The position numbers were made by a program, and so were the translations under genes. A stretch of 6,586 nt of DNA, from assembly GCA_002480015.1 (NCBI GenBank), contig DLQD01000084.1, positions 1 to 6,586 of the forward strand, written 5' to 3'. Of the stretch, positions 1-6,270 are shown piece after piece (position 1 is the stretch's first letter; every line of letters begins with the position of its first letter). Origin of the DNA: Opitutia bacterium UBA7441. GTDB lineage: Bacteria; Verrucomicrobiota; Verrucomicrobiia; Opitutales; Coraliomargaritaceae. The notes under the pieces are model-generated. The model was not told the DNA's origin and ran no database searches. It saw only the letters and a program-made list of their open reading frames with translations.

Positions 1-589
1 CAGCCTCGAAATCGCCCGCCCCGATGGCACCGTCATCCACCTCGACGGCGAGTGGCGCGAAGCGAAATACAAGGACCTCATCATCGAAGCCACCGGCGAT
101 GTCGACTGGTTCACTCATAGCCGCGTGGACAAGCTCCAGAAGGCGCGCGCCCTCAATATCGAGGTCGACGGTGAGCTCGAAGATTACGAGATCACCAACA
201 ACGTTTTCGAGAAACTGATAGAGCCCACGCTTATCCAGCCCACCTTCGTCACTCACATCCCTAGGGAGCTCTGCCCCCTGGCTAAGATCACGCAGGATGA
301 CGACACCACCATCGACGTCTTCGAACTCTGTATCAACGGCCAGGAAATCGCCCCCGCGTATTCCGAGCAGAATGACCCCATCATCCAGCGCAAGATGTTC
401 GAGGAGCAGGTCGGCGAGGAGCAGCAGAATATGGATACCGACTTCCTCACCGCCCTCGAGCACGGCATGCCCCCCGCCGGCGGCATGGGGCTCGGCATCG
501 ACCGCTTGATCATCCTCCTCACCGGCGCCGAGAGCATCCGCGACACGATTCTTTTCCCCAGTCTCAAGCCTTTGAAACAGGAGAGTTAA
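1..589 (+). CDS. lysS: Lysyl-tRNA synthetase (class II), C-terminal part, 5' end outside window
   Basis: This is the last 195 codons of a class II lysyl-tRNA synthetase, the cytoplasmic enzyme that activates lysine with ATP and charges tRNA-Lys. The first full codon is at base 2 and the stop is TAA at 587-589. The block LIQPTFVTHIPRELCPLAK matches the conserved LysRS stretch before the lysine-binding region. It is followed by FELCINGQEIAPAYSEQNDP (amino-acid and ATP site) and ALEHGMPPAGGMGLGIDRL, which is class II motif 3 (about 482-508) with its invariant Arg. The product ends in RDTILFPSLKP, the normal LysRS terminus, so the 3' end is intact. The catalytic motif 2 and the N-terminal anticodon-binding OB-fold lie upstream of the window. 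Third codon positions are strongly C/G-rich, more so than in the downstream genes, as expected for a core gene next to accessory DNA. No clear terminator follows, only a T-run at about 600-606. Confidence 0.96.
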   Translation, partial: SLEIARPDGTVIHLDGEWREAKYKDLIIEATGDVDWFTHSRVDKLQKARALNIEVDGELEDYEITNNVFEKLIEPTLIQPTFVTHIPRELCPLAKITQDDDTTIDVFELCINGQEIAPAYSEQNDPIIQRKMFEEQVGEEQQNMDTDFLTALEHGMPPAGGMGLGIDRLIILLTGAESIRDTILFPSLKPLKQES

Positions 590-617
590 GGAAAGGGAAT
601 TTTTTTCCGACAAACTA

Positions 618-647
618 TTGACAACCGGGCTATCGATTTCCTTGATA
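618..647 (+). promoter_or_regulatory. Probable sigma70-type promoter of the tRNA-Asn unit
   Basis: A perfect -35 hexamer TTGACA lies at 618-623. The -10 region is weaker: CTTGAT at 641-646 (17-bp spacer, three of six consensus bases) or TTGATA one base further on. The following GCGC-rich stretch would be the discriminator, a feature linked in other bacteria to stringent control of stable RNA promoters. The implied start at about 653 leaves a roughly 35-nt 5' leader before the tRNA. The -35 box is convincing; the -10 assignment is not firm. Confidence 0.5.
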
Positions 648-688
648 CGCGCTTCGTTTATTCCGCCGCTGTTTGAGAATTTTTTTAG

Positions 689-794
<106 letters not shown>

Positions 795-804
795 ATCTAT
801 TCCT

Positions 805-1057
805 ATGTTTCACGTTTATGTCTTAGAGAATCCGAAAGGCCGCCTCTACATCGGTCATACTGACGATGTAGAGCGTCGATTACGCCAACACAATTCACCC
901 GAGGGTAAAGAGCATCTCGGTAAGTATACCCATAGGAACGGCCCTTGGCGCTTGTTAGGTTCGGAAATGCTCACGACTCGTTCTGAAGCGATGCGCCGCG
1001 AGAAAGAACTTAAGTCATGGAAATCACCGACTCGAGTAAGAGCACTCTTTGATTTCG

Positions 1058-1065
<8 letters not shown>
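805..1065 (+). CDS. Small GIY-YIG domain nuclease (86 aa), single-domain
   Basis: The product is an 86-residue protein consisting of one GIY-YIG nuclease domain, the fold shared by UvrC and I-TevI-type homing endonucleases. The GIY-equivalent strand is VYVL (residues 4-7) and the YIG motif is YIG (15-17). They are followed by the helix with conserved Arg and His (DVERRLRQHN, 21-30) and the EAMRREKELK helix (61-70), whose Glu66 is the expected metal-binding residue. Length is normal for the short stand-alone family often annotated as 'GIY-YIG nuclease family protein', whose substrate is generally unknown. The ATG at 805 starts exactly at the domain edge. No Shine-Dalgarno lies at ideal spacing; the nearest, GGAGGG, is 14 bases upstream inside the tRNA terminator stem. 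The last codons and TAG stop overlap a 10-base match to the tRNA D loop (1058-1067). Being bracketed by tRNA-Asn and a tRNA fragment suggests a selfish or tRNA-associated element, which is inference. Confidence 0.88.
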
Positions 1066-1125
<60 letters not shown>

Positions 1126-1140
1126 TTCAAATAAAAATAC

Positions 1141-1171
1141 GAACTAAAGTTCGAAGTGGTTAACTCCACTT
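1141..1171 (+). other. Two small hairpins downstream of the tRNA remnant
   Basis: GAACT-AA-AGTTC (1141-1152) and AAGTGG-TTAACT-CCACTT (1154-1171) are adjacent perfect stems of 5 and 6 bp that run directly into the terminator at 1172. The second includes AAGTGGTTAAC, which reappears inverted at 2618-2628 beyond the transposase gene. They could be RNA structures in a 3' trailer or part of an insertion boundary. Confidence 0.5.
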
Positions 1172-1207
1172 AATAAGCCCCTGATTATCAGGGGCTTATT
1201 TTATTTA
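1172..1207 (+). terminator. Strong intrinsic terminator (13-bp stem)
   Basis: AATAAGCCCCTGA (1172-1184) pairs perfectly with TCAGGGGCTTATT (1188-1200) around a 3-base loop, and TTATTTA follows. The A-rich 5' side also gives a T-rich tract on the other strand, so it may work in both directions. It ends transcription from the GIY-YIG/tRNA-remnant side and shields the transposase gene from readthrough. It may originally have been the terminator of the damaged second tRNA-Asn. Confidence 0.85.
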
Positions 1208-1261
1208 TGGGTGGTTAACCTGACCCCTTCACTTATACGATCAGTCCTGTGTTGATGCGCC

Positions 1262-2395
1262 TTGACGGCCTTTTCTCAATTTCCGAACTTCGTGTGCTTG
1301 AATAAACAAGTCCAGATATTTTTAGCGGTTTTGGCTGGTTGGATGAACCGCAAGCAGCAGAAGGTGATCGAGTATCTCCTTGAGGAGAACCAGATTTTGA
1401 AACAGCAGTTCGAATCGACGGGTAAGAAGCTCCGTTTAGACAATCATCAGCGTCGTAATCTGGCCAGGCGAGGCAAGGCGATGGGTTGGGCTCAGTTGCA
1501 GAAATACGCGACTTTGGTTCGACCGGAAACGATCCTTGGATGGCACCGGAAGTTAATAGCCCTTAAATATACTGGTAAGCGCTTAGTGAAAACCGATCGA
1601 CAGGAACGGATGGAGGTAATTCGGGAGCTCTGCGTCAAATTTGCCGAGGAAAATATGGGCTGGGGCTATGGCCGCATCCAAGGGGCTCTTTCTAATCTTG
1701 GTTACAAACTGAGTATGACGACTGTTGGCAATATACTCAGGGCTAAAGGAATCATTCCTTCACCAGAGCGCGGCAGGCAATCCAACTGGAAAACTTTCGT
1801 GCGCTCTCACATGGATGTGATGTCCGTTGCAGATTTTTTCACTGTGGAAGTATGGACTCTTCGCGGGCTGGTTCGATATCATGTGTTCTTCGTGATGAAC
1901 TTGGCGAAACGTCAGGTGGAGGTCGCTCACATCAGCTGTCAAGTGAACGGGGCGGTTATGGCACAAGTTGCCCGCAATATGACAGACGGTTACGACGGTA
2001 TTCTCAAAGGCAGGCGTTTCTTTGTCTGCGACCATGATCCACTCTACACAAAAGAATTTCGCCAGATACTCACAGATTCCGAAGTTGAAGTCATCCAAGC
2101 ACGGGTAGGGTGTCCTCAGCAAAACGGCTATGCGGAGAGTTTCGTATCAGCCATCAAGCGCGAGTGTATCGACCACATTATATTCTTCAGTGAGAAGTCC
2201 CTCCGCCGGGCTGTGGGGCAGTATATTGAGCATTTCCACCAAGAACGAAATCATCAGGGACTCGATAACTTGATTCCTTTTCCGAATGGCCCACAAGTTC
2301 AGGCTGAAAGCGGACTGATCGTAAAAAGTGAACGGCTAGGAGGGCTGTTAAACTACTATCATCGTGAAGAAAAGGAGGTGCTCGAAGCGGCGTAG
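1262..2395 (+). CDS. Transposase/integrase-core (rve, DDE) protein, apparently intact
   Basis: This 377-residue DDE recombinase cuts and joins DNA ends for transposition. An N-terminal segment leads into a helical stretch (about 28-55) and a helix-turn-helix region (about 63-100, including WHRKLIALKY). A second HTH lies at 132-164 (MGWGYGRIQGALSNLG), then the retroviral-integrase-like core. Catalytic residues are readable: D191 in VADFFTVEVW, D257 in CDHDPLY, and E292 in PQQNGYAESF. The D257-E292 spacing of 34 residues is normal. The end, GGLLNYYHRE, is typical of the family often labelled 'integrase core domain-containing protein', so it looks full length and uninterrupted. The first in-frame start is TTG at 1262, after a stop at 1253-1255, with no visible Shine-Dalgarno. 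ATG at 1343 (residue 28) is an alternative, but residues just before it (FLAVLAGW) look like part of the family. It may belong near the IS481/IS3-type rve transposases; I cannot assign the exact IS family. Confidence 0.93.
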   Translation: MTAFSQFPNFVCLNKQVQIFLAVLAGWMNRKQQKVIEYLLEENQILKQQFESTGKKLRLDNHQRRNLARRGKAMGWAQLQKYATLVRPETILGWHRKLIALKYTGKRLVKTDRQERMEVIRELCVKFAEENMGWGYGRIQGALSNLGYKLSMTTVGNILRAKGIIPSPERGRQSNWKTFVRSHMDVMSVADFFTVEVWTLRGLVRYHVFFVMNLAKRQVEVAHISCQVNGAVMAQVARNMTDGYDGILKGRRFFVCDHDPLYTKEFRQILTDSEVEVIQARVGCPQQNGYAESFVSAIKRECIDHIIFFSEKSLRRAVGQYIEHFHQERNHQGLDNLIPFPNGPQVQAESGLIVKSERLGGLLNYYHREEKEVLEAA

Positions 2396-2425
2396 AAATT
2401 GAATTAAATATCCTCGAAGCGGCGT
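2381..2425 (+). repeat. 13-bp direct repeat at the transposase 3' end
   Basis: CTCGAAGCGGCGT occurs at 2381-2393, covering the last transposase codons and first stop base, and again at 2413-2425, 32 bp further on. It may be a slipped duplication or a fragment of a related element's 3' end. No function is evident. Confidence 0.75.
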
Positions 2426-2458
2426 TTGAAAGTCCCCGAATTTACTGTAACCGAGTTT

Positions 2459-2645
2459 ATTTCGATCATCGAGTGATCGAAATGATCGAAATAATGCAGG
2501 ATTTTTCGGTAGTTCTACTGAGCCTTGTGTGGCTTAGAGTGACCGTTTTCGATCAAAATGATCGAAATAGAAATAGGCGAAGCGCTCAGAATCCCTGTAA
2601 CAAAGGGCTTCCGAGCTGTTAACCACTTTAGAATTATTTCGATCA
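2459..2645. repeat. Cluster of six TTTCGATCA/TGATCGAAA 9-mers, two forming dyads
   Basis: Forward copies lie at 2460-2468, 2547-2555 and 2637-2645; reverse copies at 2474-2482, 2483-2491 and 2559-2567. The first pair forms a 10-bp dyad (2459-2468 with 2474-2483, 5-base centre) with a third reverse copy abutting it. The second pair forms a 9-bp dyad (2547-2555 with 2559-2567, AAA centre). I found no further copies elsewhere in the window. They could be binding sites for a transposase or a regulator, an array of small palindromic repeats, or part of the insertion-sequence end. The sequence alone does not decide. Confidence 0.85.
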
Positions 2646-2720
2646 GTTCGACTTTTCAAAAGTGATTGGCCAGCCACCTCTTGAGTTTGCTCAGGAGGAA
2701 ATAGAAGAAACAACCTCCAC

Positions 2721-2771
2721 TCAATGCTGGGACTCCGGTCGGCCTGCGGCCTCCCTGCGTCCCAGCATTGA
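2721..2771. repeat. GC-rich hairpin, candidate REP-like intergenic element
   Basis: TCAATGCTGGGAC (2721-2733) pairs perfectly with GTCCCAGCATTGA (2759-2771). The 25-base loop contains a nested GGCC-TGC-GGCC hairpin (2741-2751). The arms enclose a GC-rich, coding-free core unlike the surrounding AT-richer sequence. It has no T-tract, so it is not a standard terminator. Its form, a long imperfect palindrome with an inner palindrome, resembles repetitive extragenic palindromes, but only one copy is visible here. Confidence 0.65.
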
Positions 2772-2924
2772 CTTACTCTACAATCTCGAACAACTAATTA
2801 ACCCGTCCAGACTAACACATGCTCTGGCTCAGTTTGGGTAACTCGACCACTTGACGGTGCTTTAGTGCACGGATCAAGCTTCGCACAACCATCTGCCTTA
2901 TTCAAAGAGCCACTAACGATTCTC

Positions 2925-4706
2925 ATGAAACTCAATACAATCACCCTCATCTGCCTACTGTCTCATTTTACTCTGGGTGCTTTGTCATGGGCGGAGGAAT
3001 CTATGGATCAGATGTGGGGAGATACCAGTGTTCAAGAAACTGCTGCCTTACCTGCTCGTGCTGAATTTTTCGACCACAGCAATTATGGGATGTTCATTCA
3101 CTGGGGGCTATATTCCCATCTCGGTGGTCAATGGAAGGGGGAGACCTTCTATGGCATCGGCGAGTGGATTAAGCGCCAAATGAAGATATCCGATGAGGAC
3201 TATATGGCGATCGCTGAGGAGTTCAATCCGGTCGCCTTCGATGCGGAAGATATTGTGCGAACCGCCAAGGCGGCAGGTATGAAGTATATCATCATTACTT
3301 CGAAGCACCATGAGGGCTTTGCCATGTTTGATTCCGAGCATCCCTTTAACATTGTCGATGCCACACCGTTTGGGCGCGATCCGATGAAGGAGCTCGCGGA
3401 GGCCTGCCGTGCCGCCGGGCTTGGTTTTGGCTTCTACTACTCGCATTATCAGGATTGGACCTCACCGGGTGCACATGGTGGTCCGAAGGAGAATCCGGAC
3501 GGCAGTGAGGCTTCCTTTGAGCGCTACTTTCGTGAGAAGTGCTACCCTCAGGTGAAGGAGATCTGCACAAACTATGGGCCGCTTAGTTTCGTCTGGTTCG
3601 ATACGCCGGGCAGCATGCCTAAAGAGTTTGTCAGTGAGCTCGTTGAATTGGTACGTGAAACTCAGCCGGATGCCTTGCTTTGTAGTCGCGTCGGTCACGG
3701 AATGGGGGACTACAGAAGTCTCGGGGACATGGAAGTTCCCGTGAAAAACCACGAAGGACTTTGGGAAACCTGCGATACGACAAATGATTCTTGGTCTTAT
3801 GCCTGGTATGATCAGAACTGGAAGGATGCGAAAACGATTTTGAATCGTTTGGTCAGCACGGTGGGGCGGGGCGGAAGTTATTTACTGAATGTCGGCCCTG
3901 ATGGCCAAGGGTGCGTGCCTCCGGCGGCCACTGAATATTTGGTGGAGGCCGGACAGTGGCTACAAAACCATCCCGGGGTGGTCTATCGCGCGGGCCCTTC
4001 CCCGTGGGGTATGGCTTTGCCTTGGGGCGATGTCACTGTGCAGGGCGATCATCTGAATTTGGTGGTCTTCGAATGGCCACAAGATCGGCGCATCCACCTA
4101 TCGGGTTTGAAGCAAGCGGAGATTGTGAGTGCGGGGCTGCGCTCTCACGATGGCGATTTGGAGCCCCTAAAGTGGACTCAAGAAGGAACCTGGTTGTCGA
4201 TTGATGGGGGCGAGCTCGATGCTGATCAAATTGCTGGTCTGGCCACAGTCCTTGAATTAGAGCTGAAAGCCGTGCCTGTCGTGGATGCGACCCCTGGGGT
4301 GCATCCCAACTTGCCGACACTTTTGCCTGCGGCCTTCGCGGAAGTTGAGAATGCTGTGCAGAAGCGGATCGGGTGGATGGAGAAGTTCGGAGAGTGGAAG
4401 CATGTCACGCAAGTCGGAGAGTGGAAGCCCGGGGGCACCGCGACTTGGAAAATCGACCTTGCCGAGGCCGGAGATTACTATGTCGAATTGACCTACCGTG
4501 GCGAAGGTCGCCCCGTATGGACAGTGAAAACAGATGAAGGTGATTTTTTGCAAAATCAACAAGCCGCAACCCAAGGCTACCAAAGCTATCGCTTTGGTTT
4601 GATTGATTTTAAGACTCCCGGTAAGCACACGATTTCAGTGAGTTTGATCGAGGGGGATCGCGTGGCCAGTAGTCTGGAGTCTATCCGCATTGTTCCGGCT
4701 CGTTGA
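2925..4706 (+). CDS. Secreted GH29 alpha-L-fucosidase with extra C-terminal domain (593 aa)
   Basis: This GH29 enzyme is expected to remove alpha-L-fucose from glycans by a retaining mechanism in the periplasm or outside the cell. The ATG at 2925 is preferred because it begins a clean signal peptide (residues 1-23, cleavage probably after SWA); the GTG at 2865 would add 20 unrelated residues. GH29 landmarks follow: FIHWG (His59), KHHEGF (His128/His129), the GFYYSHYQDW strand, and VWFDTPG with predicted nucleophile Asp226. WETCDTTNDSWSY (from Trp280) and the glycine-rich LLNVGPDG near the barrel end complete the set. The catalytic domain spans about 35-385. A beta-rich stretch to about 455 is normal for the family, and a further domain (about 465-593; GDYYVELTYRGEG, GKHTISVSL) looks like a beta-sandwich glycan-binding module. 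I cannot identify the general acid/base with certainty. Only a weak purine stretch stands in for a Shine-Dalgarno. A paralogue follows 93 bp downstream. Family assignment is firm; substrate is unknown, though algal fucans or fucosylated glycans are plausible. Confidence 0.94.
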   Translation: MKLNTITLICLLSHFTLGALSWAEESMDQMWGDTSVQETAALPARAEFFDHSNYGMFIHWGLYSHLGGQWKGETFYGIGEWIKRQMKISDEDYMAIAEEFNPVAFDAEDIVRTAKAAGMKYIIITSKHHEGFAMFDSEHPFNIVDATPFGRDPMKELAEACRAAGLGFGFYYSHYQDWTSPGAHGGPKENPDGSEASFERYFREKCYPQVKEICTNYGPLSFVWFDTPGSMPKEFVSELVELVRETQPDALLCSRVGHGMGDYRSLGDMEVPVKNHEGLWETCDTTNDSWSYAWYDQNWKDAKTILNRLVSTVGRGGSYLLNVGPDGQGCVPPAATEYLVEAGQWLQNHPGVVYRAGPSPWGMALPWGDVTVQGDHLNLVVFEWPQDRRIHLSGLKQAEIVSAGLRSHDGDLEPLKWTQEGTWLSIDGGELDADQIAGLATVLELELKAVPVVDATPGVHPNLPTLLPAAFAEVENAVQKRIGWMEKFGEWKHVTQVGEWKPGGTATWKIDLAEAGDYYVELTYRGEGRPVWTVKTDEGDFLQNQQAATQGYQSYRFGLIDFKTPGKHTISVSLIEGDRVASSLESIRIVPAR

Positions 4707-4735
4707 GGCCCTACCTTCGCGGATTCCGATCAAAA

Positions 4736-4777
4736 CACAGGGGCAATACCCTCTAAACTGAGGGTATTGCCCCTGTG
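4736..4777. terminator. 18-bp perfect hairpin between the two fucosidase genes
   Basis: Bases 4736-4753 (starting CACAGGGGCAATACC) pair perfectly with 4760-4777 around a TAAACT loop. It begins 29 bases after the first fucosidase's stop and ends 22 bases before the second gene's ATG. No T-run follows on the + strand (CATTCTTCTG), while TTTTG follows the stem on the - strand. It may terminate or attenuate transcription, or protect the 3' end of the upstream mRNA. The structure is certain; its role is not. Confidence 0.7.
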
Positions 4778-4786
4778 CATTCTTCT

Positions 4787-4792
4787 GATAAT
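4787..4792 (+). promoter_or_regulatory. Possible -10 element (GATAAT) of the second fucosidase gene
   Basis: GATAAT matches five of six consensus bases and ends seven bases before the ATG at 4800, so transcription would start almost at the start codon. No -35 box stands at good spacing: TTGCCC at 4767-4772 is only 14 bases away and lies inside the hairpin. Weak, but there is no Shine-Dalgarno to argue for a longer leader. Confidence 0.25.
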
Positions 4793-4799
4793 ATGCCAT

Positions 4800-6257
4800 A
4801 TGAAATTTAGCATTTTGCTCTTTAGTCTGACCAGTTTGTCCGCCTGCCTTGCGCTGAGCCTTAGCCATGCTGGAGAAGACTCAGTCGGCCTAACAAATGA
4901 TTCCGTTCTAGAAACGTATCCTACGAAACTTCAGGAGTGGATGGACGCAAAGTTTGGTCTTTTTATTCACTGGGGGCCTTCGAGTGTCGCAGGTGTAGAA
5001 ATTGGTTGGGCCCGCGCGTCGCATCCCTTCGATCACCCGGGAAAACTGGAGCTCATACCCGATGCGGAGTATGACGCTCTTTACAAGCAATTCAATCCGG
5101 TTGATTTTGATGCGGATGCGCTTGTGCGCACGGCCAAAGCCGCCGGCATGAAGTATCTTGTGTTTACCGCGAAGCATCATGATGGCTTTTCAAATTGGGC
5201 CACTGAGCTCTCAGATTACAACATCATGAACACGCCCTATGGTCGCGATATCTGTAGAGAATTGGCCGATGCCGTGCATAAGCACGGACTTAAGCTGGGC
5301 TGGTATTACTCGACGCGTGATTGGTCGCATCCGGATTATTTGGTGGGAGATAACAGTGCCTACAACGACTATTACCACGGGCAAATCCGCGAGCTCTTAA
5401 CCAACTATGGACCAGTCGATGTGCTCTGGTTTGACCATGTCGCCGGCAAGTGGTCTGACTACCGCTTTGAAGAGTTGTTTGAAATGATCTATGATTTGCA
5501 GCCTGAGATTCTGGTGAATAATCGTGCCGCTAAGTTTGTCATGCGACATCAGGCCGGGACACCACCGCCAGAATTGCTTGAACTCACCAAGGGTGACTTT
5601 GAGACGCCGGAGGGTAAAATCGGCAAGTTTCAGGTAGACTATCCGTGGGAAACTTGCATGCCCATGTCGAAAGGACCGGATGGGCATGGTGGGTGGTCGT
5701 ATCGACCGGAGGCCATCACTGCCAGCTTCGAGGAATGTGTGAAGATGCTGGCCGCTTGTGTGACGGGTGGAGGGAATATGCTTTTAAATATCGGTCCGAT
5801 GCCCAGTGGCAACGTGCGCCCGGAGGAATTGGAGAACTTAAAGTCTCTGGAAGCATGGATGGAAACCTATGGTGAAAGTATACATGGCACACGTGCGGGG
5901 CCCTATATCAGTGGCCAGTGGGGGGGCGCATGCCACAAGGGCGACGTCGTCTATTTACACGTATTTGAATGGGTCGATGGTCAACTCTCGCTCCCCGCGC
6001 TTCAGCGAAAAGTGCTGGGCTGCGAGGCGCTCGGCGGAGAGTCTGTGAGCTTTACCCAGACTGCGGATACGCTGACGCTTCGCTTGCGTGAGTCGAAAAT
6101 ACGATCGCTAAGGAGCACGGTTAAGCAAGCGGAGCGCAGCTTGCACCGTGTGATTAAGCTTACGCTTGAGCCGGGTGAGCCAATGGCATTAATTCCAGTG
6201 GAGGGGCACGTTGCTAAGAAACAACACGACAGCTTGGTCAATCCAATGGGCGAGTGA
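4800..6257 (+). CDS. Secreted GH29 alpha-L-fucosidase-like enzyme (485 aa)
   Basis: This is a second GH29 enzyme, a shorter paralogue of the upstream one. The ATG at 4800 starts a signal peptide (residues 1 to about 24, cleavage likely after SHA). TTG at 4767 lies inside the intergenic hairpin and is unlikely. A lipobox-like LSAC (13-16) lies inside the hydrophobic run, so lipidation at Cys16 is possible but less likely. GH29 marks are FIHWG (His57), KHHDGF (His126/His127), LGWYYSTRDW, VLWFDHVAG with predicted nucleophile Asp212, PWETCMPM (Trp283), GGWSYRPE, and MLLNIGPMPSG. The catalytic domain spans about 38-390, and a short beta-rich C-terminal region ends the protein without the extra module of the first enzyme. 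The block VRTAKAAGMKY occurs in both proteins, as expected of GH29 paralogues, but insertions around the active site differ (for example HPFDHPGKLELIPD), suggesting different linkage or aglycone preference. The next gene starts 13 bp downstream. Fucosidase activity is inferred; some GH29-like proteins act on other sugars. Confidence 0.93.
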   Translation: MKFSILLFSLTSLSACLALSLSHAGEDSVGLTNDSVLETYPTKLQEWMDAKFGLFIHWGPSSVAGVEIGWARASHPFDHPGKLELIPDAEYDALYKQFNPVDFDADALVRTAKAAGMKYLVFTAKHHDGFSNWATELSDYNIMNTPYGRDICRELADAVHKHGLKLGWYYSTRDWSHPDYLVGDNSAYNDYYHGQIRELLTNYGPVDVLWFDHVAGKWSDYRFEELFEMIYDLQPEILVNNRAAKFVMRHQAGTPPPELLELTKGDFETPEGKIGKFQVDYPWETCMPMSKGPDGHGGWSYRPEAITASFEECVKMLAACVTGGGNMLLNIGPMPSGNVRPEELENLKSLEAWMETYGESIHGTRAGPYISGQWGGACHKGDVVYLHVFEWVDGQLSLPALQRKVLGCEALGGESVSFTQTADTLTLRLRESKIRSLRSTVKQAERSLHRVIKLTLEPGEPMALIPVEGHVAKKQHDSLVNPMGE

Positions 6258-6270
6258 TTCTTGGAATGAT

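Larger units (their letters stand above)
1211..2626 (+). mobile_element. Probable insertion sequence carrying a DDE integrase-core transposase
   Basis: A single transposase gene is flanked by GTGGTTAAC (1211-1219) and its reverse complement GTTAACCAC (2618-2626). A longer alternative left end, AAGTGGTTAAC at 1154-1164, matches the right side over 11 bases. The GTTAAC core is itself palindromic, so the repeat is weaker evidence than its length implies. I see no clear target-site duplication. The limits are therefore provisional; the existence of the transposase is not in doubt. Confidence 0.4.
2396..2924. other. 529-bp non-coding stretch between transposase and fucosidase gene
   Basis: I find no convincing gene on either strand here. 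It holds the second copy of the 13-bp repeat, a cluster of six 9-mers of the TTTCGATCA type (2460-2645), the possible right end of the insertion sequence (2618-2628), a GC-rich hairpin element (2721-2771), and the leader of the first fucosidase gene. TTGACG at 2851-2856 resembles a -35 box, but no fitting -10 hexamer stands 16-18 bases downstream, so I do not call a promoter. Confidence 0.7.

Noticed and set aside
590..608. lysS terminator (GGAAA ... TTTCC with T-run)
   Set aside because: The possible stem is about 5 weak pairs, too unstable to call a terminator.
1760..2122. Minus-strand 120-codon ORF inside the transposase gene
   Set aside because: It is antisense to the conserved DDE core and has no recognisable motif.
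2459..2645. CRISPR array
   Set aside because: The repeats are only 9 bp, occur in both orientations and have irregular spacing; no cas gene is in view.
2865..2924. Upstream GTG start extending the first fucosidase by 20 residues
   Set aside because: The added residues would bury a clear signal peptide that begins at the ATG at 2925.
4767..4799. TTG start extending the second fucosidase by 11 residues
   Set aside because: It lies inside the 3' arm of the 18-bp intergenic hairpin and precedes a complete signal peptide beginning at 4800.
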